Part shown: positions 52,808 to 61,449 of the stretch, piece by piece
Position numbering within the stretch: the stretch's first letter is position 1
How the letters are laid out: each line of letters opens with the position of its first letter
NCBI GenBank assembly: GCA_041398565.1
Contig: JAWKUN010000006.1
Span: 310,001 to 374,000, forward strand
Origin: DATGPD01 sp041398565
GTDB lineage: Bacteria > Planctomycetota > UBA1135 > UBA2386
DNA length: 64,000 nucleotides
Direction: 5' to 3'
Notes under the pieces: model-generated
The model's input: only the letters and a program-made list of their open reading frames with translations
Database searches by the model: none
What the model was told of the DNA's origin: nothing
Made by a program: the position numbers and the translations under genes

Positions 52808-54460
52808 CTACGGCGTCAGGTAGAGGCGCAGGGTGTTGCTGAAGGCGAACGGCGTGCTCGTGAACGCCTGGGTGAACAGCGACTGCCCGACGAAGAACGA
52901 CAGGTTCGGGATGTTGAGTGGCAGCGAGTGCACGCCGCCCGCCGGTACGGAGCCGACGAAGAGGAAGCCCGAGAAGCTGCCGAGGTCGAGATCGAACGTG
53001 CCGCTGATGCCGGGCACCGTCAGCGGCCCACCGAGGCCGGAGGCGAAACCGACGTAGACCAGCTCGCCCACGGCGCCGCCGGTGCGCAGCTCGATCGAGC
53101 GACCCACCGACGGGCTACCCACCAACCAGTGGGCCTGGCCGCCGAGGTCGAAGCCGTAACCTTCGCCGCCGTTACCGAACGTGTTGGCGTGCACGCTCTT
53201 GGTGCCGACGGTCACGAACTGGCCGTCGCCGGAGATGTCGGCGTCGAAGCACGACCCCGGAGAGTCGACCGACGCGATCGGCGTGGCACCGACGTCGCGG
53301 TCGAAGATGAGCGTCTCGGGGTGGTCGTTCGCCGCGGTACCCCAGGAACCCACGGCGATGTACTTGCCGTCGTCGGAGATCGAGACGGCCTGCGGCGTGT
53401 CCTGGAACTGGCCGAAGGCGTCGCTGGCGTAGGTCCACAGCAAAGTCGAACCGGTGGGGGTCAACTGGAAGCACTGGACGCGCATCCGCTCGTTCGATTG
53501 GGCGTCGTAGCCGGCAGCGACGAAGGTCGAGCCGTCGCGCGACACGTCGGCGGCGGTGTAGACGGCGAAGCCGAGCGAGGTGTCGTTGTAGGTGAGGACC
53601 TCCTGGTAGGTGCCGCCGGTCTTGACCCAAGCGCGCATCGGGTTGAAGCCAGCGCGGCCGAACACGGTGCCGTCGCCGTTGATGGTATGCGCATCGTGCG
53701 ACACCGTCGTGGCGCTGAACACCAGCGAGTTGCTCGCCACGTCGTAGACGTGGTCCATCGTGTTGGTGGCGAGCAGCACGGTCGAGCCGTCGCCGGAGAT
53801 GTCGATGTGGCGGAAGCCGTGCGACGTGTTGGTGAAGGTGCGGATCGGCGTGGTCGGCGAACTGGACTGCGCGTCGTACACGTCGACCTGGGAGGTGTTG
53901 GTCGCCGAGGTGAAGCCGACGGCAACGTAGCGCCCGTCGTCGGAGACCACCGCCTCGATGTAGCCGCCGTAGCCGACGAACCAAGCCGGCGCCGCGGACG
54001 ACCCGCGGTAGTACTCGACCATGCCCGACGGGGCCGTGGTCACCGTCGCCACGACGCACACCGGCGCCTTGTCGGCGGCCTTGACGGTGATCGACTGCGT
54101 GCCGGGCTGGAGCACCTCGTACACGGGCACGGGCGGACTGTTGTCCTCCGTCATCTGGAACAGCGACGTGCGCTGATTGTTCAGGTTGCAGCCGAGCCAG
54201 CCGAGCGTGCCGTGGTTGCCGACGGTCGCCGAGTTCACGATCGAACGGGTCGTGGCTTGCGAGTAGGTCCAGCGCAAGCCAGTCGGTGACGGGCTGACGC
54301 CACTCGGCTGCGGAACGGCGGGCCCGGACGTCGTCTGCATGAAGACTCCGTCGGCGGTGACGTGAGCATTGGAGCGGGTGCCGACCACGGCACCTTGCGC
54401 AGCCACGCCCGCGGTCAGGCAGAGGGTTGGAAGGAAGGAGAGGCGGAGAGCGAGACGCAT
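52808..54460 (-). CDS. Secreted WD40/PQQ-like beta-propeller protein
   Basis: 550 aa with a signal peptide ending near GVAAQ (22). Repeats of about 45 residues carry YIEAVVSDDGRYVAVGF, HIDISGDGSTVLLATN, AADVSRDGSTFVAAGY, AVSISDDGKYIAVGS and ADISGDGQFVTVGT, marking a propeller of some seven blades. The C-terminus (SLPLNIPNLSFFVGQSLFTQAF, FAFSNTLRL) looks like a variant of the C-terminal module in other secreted proteins here. It is probably an exported binding protein; ligand unknown. TACACT lies six nt before ATG 54460. Confidence 0.78.
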   Translation of the reverse strand: MRLALRLSFLPTLCLTAGVAAQGAVVGTRSNAHVTADGVFMQTTSGPAVPQPSGVSPSPTGLRWTYSQATTRSIVNSATVGNHGTLGWLGCNLNNQRTSLFQMTEDNSPPVPVYEVLQPGTQSITVKAADKAPVCVVATVTTAPSGMVEYYRGSSAAPAWFVGYGGYIEAVVSDDGRYVAVGFTSATNTSQVDVYDAQSSSPTTPIRTFTNTSHGFRHIDISGDGSTVLLATNTMDHVYDVASNSLVFSATTVSHDAHTINGDGTVFGRAGFNPMRAWVKTGGTYQEVLTYNDTSLGFAVYTAADVSRDGSTFVAAGYDAQSNERMRVQCFQLTPTGSTLLWTYASDAFGQFQDTPQAVSISDDGKYIAVGSWGTAANDHPETLIFDRDVGATPIASVDSPGSCFDADISGDGQFVTVGTKSVHANTFGNGGEGYGFDLGGQAHWLVGSPSVGRSIELRTGGAVGELVYVGFASGLGGPLTVPGISGTFDLDLGSFSGFLFVGSVPAGGVHSLPLNIPNLSFFVGQSLFTQAFTSTPFAFSNTLRLYLTP

Positions 54461-54466
54461 AGAGGC

Positions 54467-54472
54467 AGTGTA
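54467..54472 (-). promoter_or_regulatory. -10 hexamer TACACT of the secreted propeller gene
   Basis: TACACT ends six nt before ATG 54460, so the mRNA would start at or beside the start codon. No -35 consensus is visible. Confidence 0.5.
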
Positions 54473-54602
54473 ACGGCGCCTCCCCTCCTTCCTCTTGCGG
54501 CGAAACCTGGAGTGGGTGCGGACGCGGTTGCCACACGCGCCCACGTTCGCTACACAGAAAGCGCAGCTCGCACCGGAGTCGCACGGCTCCGCGATTCGCA
54601 CC

Positions 54603-54899
54603 ATGACCGAACCCCGCCCCGACCTCGTCCAGCGCAACCCGGACGGCACGTTCACCAAGGAGACGCTGCAGCGCGCGATGAAGGCTCTGCGCAAGCGTCT
54701 CAAGCTGGCCAGGCTCGACGACGAGTCGCGTGTCGGACGCAACCCGATGACCAAGGGCGGCCACTCCGGCATCTTCGCGGTGCGCGGGCCGGAGCAGTAT
54801 CCGGCCGAAGTCTGGCAGGAGCTGGTACGCAAAGGCAAGTTGCGGGAACCGACCCCCGGCCTCTACGAGCCGGTCGAGCAAGGATCCGAAGGCTCGTGA
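54603..54899 (+). CDS. Conserved-looking 98-aa protein coupled to glgC
   Basis: 98 aa, highly charged, with RNPDGTFTKETLQRAMKALRKRLKLARLDDESRVG and the Gly-rich stretch TKGGHSGIFAVRGPEQYP, then EVWQELVRKGKLREP. No signal or membrane segment. It is not a family I can name. A TACACA hexamer lies about 46 nt upstream. Its stop codon overlaps the GTG of glgC (GTGA), so both proteins are made together, hinting at a role in glycogen metabolism or simple co-regulation. Confidence 0.72.
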   Translation: MTEPRPDLVQRNPDGTFTKETLQRAMKALRKRLKLARLDDESRVGRNPMTKGGHSGIFAVRGPEQYPAEVWQELVRKGKLREPTPGLYEPVEQGSEGS

Positions 54900-56161
54900 A
54901 GAACCTCGACGACACCCAACGCTATGTCAGCCGCCTGACACAGGCGACCCTCGCCCTGGTGCTCGCCGGTGGCCGCGGCAGCCGCCTGAAGCATCTCACG
55001 CTACAGCGGGCCAAGCCGGCGGCGCCGTTCGGCGGCAAGTTCCGCATCATCGACTTCCCGCTGTCCAACTGCGTCAACTCGGGCATCCGGCGGATCGCCG
55101 TGCTGACGCAGTACAAGGCGCATCAGCTCATCTTGCACATCCAGCGCGGCTGGAGCTTCCTCGCCGGCCGCTTCAACGAGTTCGTCGAACTGCTGCCGGC
55201 GCAGCAGCGCATCGGCGGGGCGTGGTACCTGGGCACGGCCGACGCGGTGTACCAGAACCTCGACATCATCCGTGGTCACAAGCCCGAGTTCGTGCTCGTA
55301 CTGGCGGGCGACCACATCTACAAGATGGACTACGGACCGATGATCGCGCACCACGTCGAGACGGGCGCGGACATCACGGTGGGTTGCATCGAGGTGCCGC
55401 GCGAGCGAGCGCGCGAGTTCGGCGTGATGGCGGTCGACGAGAACCTGCGCGTGCGCAAGTTCCTCGAGAAGCCGGAGAACCCCGAGCCGATGCCCGGGCG
55501 CGAAGACGTCGCTCTGGCGTCGATGGGCATCTACGTGTTCAGCACGCAGTTCCTGTGCGACGAGCTGGCGCGCGACGCCGCCGACCCGAACTCGGCACAC
55601 GACTTCGGCAAGGACGTGGTGCCGGCCAACGTCGCCAAGGGCAAGACCGTGGCCTACCCCTTTCTCGACGTACACACGCGCGCGCAGCACTACTGGCGCG
55701 ACGTCGGCAACGTCGATGCGTTCTTCGAGGCCAACATGGAGCTCGTGCACGTCAACCCCGAGCTCAACCTCTACGACGAGAACTGGCCGATCTGGACTTT
55801 CCAGCAGCAGCTGCCGCCGGCGAAGTTCGTGCTCGACGAGGAGGGCCGCCGCGGCCACGCCGTGAACTCGCTGGTGTCCGGCGGCTGCATCGTGTCGGGT
55901 GCCGCGGTCGAGCACTCCCTGCTGTTCTACGACGTGCGCATCGAGGCATGCAGCCATCTGCAACGCTGCGTCGTCCTGCCGGGCGTGCGCATCGGCGAGC
56001 GTTGCCGCATCAAGAACGCGGTCATCGACGAGCGCTGCGTCATCGCCGACGACACCGTCATCGGCGAAGATCGCGCGCAAGACGAGCAGCGCTTCTTCAT
56101 CACGAAGCAAGGCGTCGTCCTCGTCACCCCCGACATGCTCGGCCAGGAGACGGGAATCTGA
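54896..56161 (+). CDS. glgC: Glucose-1-phosphate adenylyltransferase (ADP-glucose pyrophosphorylase)
   Basis: 421 aa from GTG 54896. The nucleotidyltransferase core shows ALVLAGGRGSRLKHLTLQRAKPAAPFGGKFRIIDFPLSNCVNSGI (residues 20-65), WYLGTADAVYQN, VLAGDHIYKMDY and KFLEKP; the C-terminal left-handed beta helix includes SGGCIVSGAAVEHSLLF. It makes ADP-glucose from glucose-1-phosphate and ATP for glycogen synthesis. The length matches bacterial GlgC. No glycogen synthase gene lies nearby. A hairpin with T-rich tail follows the stop. Confidence 0.95.
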   Translation: MKNLDDTQRYVSRLTQATLALVLAGGRGSRLKHLTLQRAKPAAPFGGKFRIIDFPLSNCVNSGIRRIAVLTQYKAHQLILHIQRGWSFLAGRFNEFVELLPAQQRIGGAWYLGTADAVYQNLDIIRGHKPEFVLVLAGDHIYKMDYGPMIAHHVETGADITVGCIEVPRERAREFGVMAVDENLRVRKFLEKPENPEPMPGREDVALASMGIYVFSTQFLCDELARDAADPNSAHDFGKDVVPANVAKGKTVAYPFLDVHTRAQHYWRDVGNVDAFFEANMELVHVNPELNLYDENWPIWTFQQQLPPAKFVLDEEGRRGHAVNSLVSGGCIVSGAAVEHSLLFYDVRIEACSHLQRCVVLPGVRIGERCRIKNAVIDERCVIADDTVIGEDRAQDEQRFFITKQGVVLVTPDMLGQETGI

Positions 56162-56165
56162 CCGA

Positions 56166-56194
56166 GTGGAGTCTGACTCCACCTTGTTACTTTT
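56166..56194 (+). terminator. Rho-independent-type terminator after glgC
   Basis: GTGGAGTC-T-GACTCCAC forms a perfect 8-bp palindrome five nt after the glgC stop, followed by CTTGTTACTTTT. The palindrome core recurs at 16904-16918, so it might also be a dispersed repeat recruited as a terminator. Confidence 0.6.
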
Positions 56195-56207
56195 CTCGGG
56201 GTATTCC

Positions 56208-57308
56208 CTACGCGCGGGCGCGGTCCAGGGCGACGGCGCCGACGATGATTGCGCCGGTGACGATCTCCTGCACCCAGTTGTCGACCCCCAGCTTGGCGCA
56301 GCCGTTGTCGATCACGGTCATCAGTAGCGCCCCGGCCAGGGTGCCGACGATCGAGCCTTCGCCTCCGGACAGGCTCGCCCCGCCGATCACCACTGCGGCG
56401 ATGACGTCGAGTTCGAGTCCCTGTGCAGTCGTCGGGTCGCCCATGCTCAAGTAGGAGAACTGCAGGACCCCGGCGAGACCGGTGCACACCCCGGCAGCAG
56501 CGTAGATCAGGATCTTGCGCCCCTCCACGTCGACCCCGCACAGGCGCGCTGTCGCTTCGTTGGAGCCGATCGCCAGCGCGTGCCGCCCGAACGGCGTGGC
56601 GCGCAGCACCAAGACCATCGACGCCGCGACCGCCAGCAGAAGCCAGACGCCGGCCGGCAGCGCCGCGAAGATGCCCGACTCGGCAGGCGCCATCAACCGC
56701 GGCAGGCTCCCCATGGCGTCGGCGTAGACGGGCTGGTTGTCGGCGAGGCCCTTGGCGGCACCACGCAGCGCACCCCACAGCCCCAGCGTGACGATGAAGG
56801 GCGACAGTGGCAAGCGGGCGCGGACGCGCACCGCGCTGAACCAGCCGACGCCGACGACGATCACCACCGACACGACCGTGCCGACGACGCCGAGCTTGGC
56901 GCCGAGCAGAGCCGCAGCGACGGCCGCTGCCGCCAAAGCCAACGCCAGCGGCAAGCGCCCCGTGACCAGCGCTCCCACCAACACTCCACACGCCACCGCG
57001 GCCAACACCGCGCCCGACGCCGCCAGCCACGGATGCGCTCCCGCGCGCAGCAGTACGCCGAGCACGACGGTGGTGAGCGCGATCGCAGAACCCACCGAGA
57101 GATCGATGCCACCACTCGCGATGACGAGTGTCGCCCCGACCGCCGCGGTCCCGACTACCGCGGTCTGCAGCAGCATCAGGCGCTGATTCTCCGGCGCCAC
57201 GAAGGTCGCCCCCGCCGCCACGGCGAACAGTCCCCAGGCACACAGGAGACCGAGCCACGGACCGAGCGCGAAGAGCGCTCGGCGCAAGACCGACGTGGGC
57301 GCGGGCAT
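56208..57308 (-). CDS. Sugar ABC transporter permease (RbsC type)
   Basis: 366 aa, about ten membrane helices. Family motifs are GATLVIASGGIDLSVGSAIAL, RATPFGRHALAIGSNEATARLCGVDV and VIGGASLSGGEGSIVGTLAGALL. It forms the membrane channel for a ribose/xylose/galactose-type importer with the ATPase and binding protein upstream. ATG 57308 is taken as start; an in-frame GTG at 57332 is possible. It is the last gene of the three-gene operon. Confidence 0.88.
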   Translation of the reverse strand: MPAPTSVLRRALFALGPWLGLLCAWGLFAVAAGATFVAPENQRLMLLQTAVVGTAAVGATLVIASGGIDLSVGSAIALTTVVLGVLLRAGAHPWLAASGAVLAAVACGVLVGALVTGRLPLALALAAAAVAAALLGAKLGVVGTVVSVVIVVGVGWFSAVRVRARLPLSPFIVTLGLWGALRGAAKGLADNQPVYADAMGSLPRLMAPAESGIFAALPAGVWLLLAVAASMVLVLRATPFGRHALAIGSNEATARLCGVDVEGRKILIYAAAGVCTGLAGVLQFSYLSMGDPTTAQGLELDVIAAVVIGGASLSGGEGSIVGTLAGALLMTVIDNGCAKLGVDNWVQEIVTGAIIVGAVALDRARA

Positions 57309-57389
57309 GAGCCTCTCGTAGCGGCGAGACACGAGTGAAGGAAGAACGCGTCGAGGTTTGCCTCGCCACTCGATCGTCGACGCCCCCGC

Positions 57390-58895
57390 CTAGGCGTGCG
57401 CGCCGATCGCCGACGCCAACAGGCTCGCTTCGTCGAGGTCCGCCACGTCGCGCGCCGGCTCGAGACGACCACGCCGGATCACCGCGATGCGATCGCACAG
57501 ACCGAGCAGCTCCGGCAGGTAGCTGCTGACCAACAGCACCGCCGCCCGCGGCCGAGACGGATCGGCTTGGCCGGTCACCAAGTCGTCGAGCAGGCGGTAC
57601 ACCTCCGCCTTGGCGCCCACATCGATACCGCGCGTCGGCTCGTCGAGCAGCAGGACGTGGCTGCCCGAGAACAGCAGGCGCGCCAGGGCGACCTTCTGCT
57701 GGTTGCCCCCCGACAGCGCTCGCACCGCCTGCCGCGGCCCCAAGCAGCGGATGCCGAGCCGGTCGATCAGCGCGCGCGTCGCCTTGTCGCGCTGCCGCAG
57801 TGACAGAAGCGGCCCCCGCGCCACGAGGTCGAGGCGCGGCAAGGTCACGTTGTCGGCAATGGTGGCACGCAGCGCCAGCCCCTCGCTCTTGCGATCCTCA
57901 CTGACGATGCCGACCCCACGCCGCCACATGGCAGGTGGTCTCGGTGCACAGCGGACGCCGCCGAACTCGACGGACAAGTCCAGTTCGTCGAGCCCGACGA
58001 GACCGCGCAGCAGCTCCGTGCGTCCGGCTCCCACCAGTCCTGCCAGGCCGAGGATCTCGCCGCGTCGCACCTCCAAGGTCTCGCCGGCCGGCGGCCGCAC
58101 TCGTAGCACGACCTCGCCGGGCCGACGATCGCCGCGCGGGAACAGGGTGGACACGTCGCGCCCCACCATGGCGGTGATGATCTGCCCGTCGCTGGTGTCC
58201 GCGAGCGAACCCCGCAACACCACGGCGCCGTCGCGCAGCACGGTGCAGCTCGACGCCACCGCCCGCACCTCGTCGATCGCGTGGCTGATGTAGACGAGCG
58301 CCTTGCCCTGGGCGCGCAGGCGATGCAACAGCGCGAACAGCGGCTCGATCTCGGCGCGCCCGAGACTGCTGGTCGGCTCGTCGAGCAGCAGGACGTCGGC
58401 ACCGAGCGCCAGCGCCCTGGCGATCTCCACCAACTGCCGCGCCGCGGGCGGCAGGTCGCGCACGCGCGCGGCGACGGGCACGTCGACGCGGCCCAGTGCG
58501 CCCAGCGCCTCCCGCACCCGCTGCCGGGCACGGCGACGGTCGAGGAACAGGCCGCGCATCGGCTCGAGTCCGAGCAGCACGTTGGCCTCCACGCTCAGGT
58601 GCGGCACCAACGCCAGCTCCTGGTGGATGAGAGCGATGCCGCGCCGGCGCGCGTCGGCCGGCCCGCGCGGCGCAAACGCGAGGCCGCGCAATCGGACCGC
58701 GCCGCGCGTGGGAGGGAACACGCCGCCGAGCACGTGCAGCAACGTACTCTTGCCGGCGCCGTTCTGACCGATGAGCGCGTGGATCTCGCCGGCCTGCACG
58801 GCGAGGTCCACTCCGGACAGCGCGTCGCTCGACGCCCCTGGGTAGCGCACGGCGACGCCGCACACTTCGAGAGCGGGAGCCGCCGCGCTGCTCAC
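57390..58895 (-). CDS. Sugar ABC transporter ATP-binding protein with two ABC domains (RbsA type)
   Basis: 501 aa. The first ABC domain has Walker A GQNGAGKST, and D-loop LLLDEPTSSLGRAE; the second has the degenerate Walker A GLVGAGRTE typical of RbsA/MglA, then VRALSGGNQQKVALARLLF and LLLDEPTRGIDVGAKAEVY. It powers uptake of a pentose or hexose. GTG 58895 overlaps the stop of the binding-protein gene. Confidence 0.9.
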   Translation of the reverse strand: MSSAAAPALEVCGVAVRYPGASSDALSGVDLAVQAGEIHALIGQNGAGKSTLLHVLGGVFPPTRGAVRLRGLAFAPRGPADARRRGIALIHQELALVPHLSVEANVLLGLEPMRGLFLDRRRARQRVREALGALGRVDVPVAARVRDLPPAARQLVEIARALALGADVLLLDEPTSSLGRAEIEPLFALLHRLRAQGKALVYISHAIDEVRAVASSCTVLRDGAVVLRGSLADTSDGQIITAMVGRDVSTLFPRGDRRPGEVVLRVRPPAGETLEVRRGEILGLAGLVGAGRTELLRGLVGLDELDLSVEFGGVRCAPRPPAMWRRGVGIVSEDRKSEGLALRATIADNVTLPRLDLVARGPLLSLRQRDKATRALIDRLGIRCLGPRQAVRALSGGNQQKVALARLLFSGSHVLLLDEPTRGIDVGAKAEVYRLLDDLVTGQADPSRPRAAVLLVSSYLPELLGLCDRIAVIRRGRLEPARDVADLDEASLLASAIGAHA

Positions 58896-60208
58896 CGCAG
58901 CAACGCCTGGATCTCGGGCTTGCCCAACCCGTCCTTGTCGACCAACGCCACGCCGGTGTCGATACGCGGCGCCACCGTCTCGCCACGCAGGAGCATCGCC
59001 ATCTGCTGCACGGCCTCGCGCCCCATGCGCTTCGGGTTCTGCACAACCAGCGCTCGGATCGCGCCGGTCTCGACACCCTTCACCAGCACCGGTGACGCGT
59101 CGAAGCCGACGAACTGCAGCTTGCCGGCGAGCCCCTCTTGCTGGAGCGCCAGCAGCATGCCGTGCGTCGTGAGCTCGTTGCAGCAGAACACCCCCTGCGC
59201 CTCGCGCAGGCGATCGACGAGATTGAGCGCCTCGGTCTTGGCCTCGCCGATCGACGCGCCGCCGTAGCGATTGTCGACGGTGAGCTTCATGTCGGCGTGC
59301 TTGGCCAGTTCGTCCACGAAGCCCCTCTCGCGCGCCTCGGTGCTGGCCGAGCCGACCTGGTTGCGCAGCATCACGATGTTGCCCTTGCCGCCCGTCAGCT
59401 CGGCCATCGCGGCACCGGCCATGTGACCGGCCGCTTCGTTGTCGGTCGCGACGAAGCTGGCGAAGTCCTTGCCGACCTCGCCGTCGAGGGCCGAGTCGAA
59501 GACCACCACCGGAATCCCCTTGGCGCGCGCAGCGCGCACCGGTGCGAGGAGCGCCTTCGCGTCGAGCGGCGCCAAGACGATGCCGGCGACACCTTCGGTG
59601 GCGAACTGCTGCACGAGCTGCACCTGCTGGGCACGGTCGTCCTCGGTGATCGGCCCCTTCCACACCACCTCGAGCCCCTCGGCAGCAGCAGCCTCGCGCG
59701 CGCCCGCCTCGACCGACTTCCAGAACACCTGGGTCGTCCCCTTGGGAATGACGGCGATGCGCTTCCTGGCCGAAGCCCCGCCGGCGGCTGCCGCCGCACC
59801 GGTCTCGCCCCCGAGCGCAGCATCCACCATGGCCAGATCCTCGGCCGAGAGCGATGCTCGCGCCGACCGCTTGCGCGCCGCGTCGTGCGCCGCGCGCGCA
59901 CGACCCTGCCGCTCGACCGCGCGCGTCAGAGCTTCCTGCTGCGCCTGCGCCGTGGGGGCATCCAGCACATCCTGCTCGCGACGGCCGAGGCGCGCGCGGG
60001 CATCCTGCACGTCGATCTCGGCGTCCTTGGCCGCCGCCGCCAGCCTTTGCACCTCGGGGTCGGCGTCGGCGGCAGCGATCGCCTTCTGCCACACCTGCAC
60101 GGCGTGTTCGCGCGTGGCATCAGCCCGTTCGCAACCGAGTCCGACCCAGGCGAAGAGCACGAGACAGGACACGCGCAGCAGGCACGCCGTCGCGGCGGAG
60201 ACGTTCAT
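58892..60208 (-). CDS. Lipoprotein sugar-binding protein (RbsB-like) with N-terminal helical extension
   Basis: 438 aa. A signal ends in a lipobox-like GLGC (C26). Residues 27-148 are an unusual Ala/Arg/Glu/Gln-rich, coiled-coil-like extension (VQRLAAAAKDAEIDVQDARA). From about 150 begins a Periplasmic_binding_4 domain: KRIAVIPKGTTQVFWKSVEAGA, GIVLAPLDAKALL, GNIVMLRNQVGSASTEARERGF and FVGFDASPVLVKGVETGAI. It captures a sugar or similar ligand for the RbsA/RbsC-type importer. TAGAGT lies ten nt upstream of the ATG. Confidence 0.88.
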   Translation of the reverse strand: MNVSAATACLLRVSCLVLFAWVGLGCERADATREHAVQVWQKAIAAADADPEVQRLAAAAKDAEIDVQDARARLGRREQDVLDAPTAQAQQEALTRAVERQGRARAAHDAARKRSARASLSAEDLAMVDAALGGETGAAAAAGGASARKRIAVIPKGTTQVFWKSVEAGAREAAAAEGLEVVWKGPITEDDRAQQVQLVQQFATEGVAGIVLAPLDAKALLAPVRAARAKGIPVVVFDSALDGEVGKDFASFVATDNEAAGHMAGAAMAELTGGKGNIVMLRNQVGSASTEARERGFVDELAKHADMKLTVDNRYGGASIGEAKTEALNLVDRLREAQGVFCCNELTTHGMLLALQQEGLAGKLQFVGFDASPVLVKGVETGAIRALVVQNPKRMGREAVQQMAMLLRGETVAPRIDTGVALVDKDGLGKPEIQALLR

Positions 60209-60218
60209 GATGGCACGG

Positions 60219-60224
60219 ACTCTA
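60219..60224 (-). promoter_or_regulatory. -10 hexamer TAGAGT of the sugar ABC importer operon
   Basis: TAGAGT ends ten nt before ATG 60208, in line with the short-leader promoters elsewhere. Confidence 0.45.
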
Positions 60225-60312
60225 GCCGGGCAGCCACGCTGCGGCCAAGAATGGTCGCGCCTTGCAGCGCGGACGTCGTGACGCGAGTCGCGGAGCGCGC
60301 TTCAATCGCGCC

Positions 60313-61449
60313 ATGAGCCGGCTCGTCACTCTGATCCTCGTCCTGGCCGGAGCTGGCCTGGCGTTCGCACTCTGGCGCAGCCAGCAGCGGGTCGAACCGC
60401 TCAAGGTCTCCGGGCTGCTCGAAGCACACGAGATCCGCCTGGGCTCGCGCATCGGCGGTCGCGTCGCACGGGTCCACGTGGCGGAGGGCGACACGGTGGC
60501 AACCGGCCAGGCGCTGGTGGAACTCGAGACGTTCGACCTGCGCGAGCGACGGGCGCAGGCCGCGGCTCTCGTCGCCGAGCGCACCGCCGAGCGCGACCGT
60601 CTGGAACTCGGCTACCGCCCCGAGGAAGTCGCCCAGGCCCGGGCGCGACGCGACCAGGCCAAGGCCTACCTCGACCGCATGGAACACGGTGCCAGAGCAC
60701 AGGAGGTGGCCGCCGCCCGCGCCCGCGTCGACCAGGCGCAGGCCGAGCTCGTGCTGGTGCAGCAGCGCTGGAAGCGGCAGCGCGAGCTGTTCGACGAGCG
60801 CGTCGCGGCGCAGGACGCGATGGATCAAGCGGACAACGAGCTCAAGGCGGCACAGGCGATCGTGGTGGCGCGCCAAGAGGAGCTGGCCCTCCTCACCGAA
60901 GGGTCGCGCAGCGAGGACGTCGCCGCGGCCAAGGCACAGCTCGCCGAGGCAGAAGCGGCGCTGGCGTTGCGCCAAGCGGGATACACGCGAGAAGAGCGGG
61001 CGGCGGCGGCCGCCACCGTCGACGCTGCCGGTGCCGCGCTGGCCGCCATCGATCGCCAGCTCGAGGAGACCCGCATCGAAGCGCCGTGCGCCGCCGTGGT
61101 CGAAGCGCTCGACCTGCGCGCCGGCGACCTCGTCGCACCCAACGCCCCCGTCCTGTCGCTGCGCGAGCCCGCCCCGCTGTGGGTGCGGGCCTACGTGCCC
61201 GAGGCCCTGGCCCGGTTCCGCGTGGGGGCCCGTGTCGCCGTGACCGTCGATGCCTTCCCTGGCCGGCGGTTCGCCGCGACCATCACCTTCGTCGCCGGCG
61301 AAGCCGAGTTCACGCCGCGCAACGCGCAGACGCCGCAGGAACGCAGCAAGCAGGTGCTCCGCATCAAGGCGACGCTCGACGAGGGCCTCGACCAGCTGCG
61401 TGCCGGCATGGCGGCAGACGTCTGGCTGGATCCGGCATTGGAACAATGA
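60313..61449 (+). CDS. HlyD/EmrA-type membrane fusion protein of an ABC exporter
   Basis: 378 aa. One N-terminal membrane helix (LVTLILVLAGAGLAFALW), a biotinyl-lipoyl half (GRVARVHVAEGDTVATGQALVELE), a long alpha-helical hairpin with coiled-coil repeats (about 75-240), the second lipoyl half (TRIEAPCAAVVEALDLRAGDLVAPNAPVL) and a beta-barrel. It resembles YbhG, the adaptor of the YbhFSR exporter. The stop overlaps the ATG of the ATPase-permease gene, so it serves that transporter. Confidence 0.9.
   Translation: MSRLVTLILVLAGAGLAFALWRSQQRVEPLKVSGLLEAHEIRLGSRIGGRVARVHVAEGDTVATGQALVELETFDLRERRAQAAALVAERTAERDRLELGYRPEEVAQARARRDQAKAYLDRMEHGARAQEVAAARARVDQAQAELVLVQQRWKRQRELFDERVAAQDAMDQADNELKAAQAIVVARQEELALLTEGSRSEDVAAAKAQLAEAEAALALRQAGYTREERAAAAATVDAAGAALAAIDRQLEETRIEAPCAAVVEALDLRAGDLVAPNAPVLSLREPAPLWVRAYVPEALARFRVGARVAVTVDAFPGRRFAATITFVAGEAEFTPRNAQTPQERSKQVLRIKATLDEGLDQLRAGMAADVWLDPALEQ

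Noticed and set aside
57390..60092. 900-codon frame joining sugar ABC ATPase to upstream sequence
   Set aside because: Upstream of GTG 58895 the frame is Arg/Gly-rich shadow of the binding-protein gene; the ATPase starts at the GTGA overlap.
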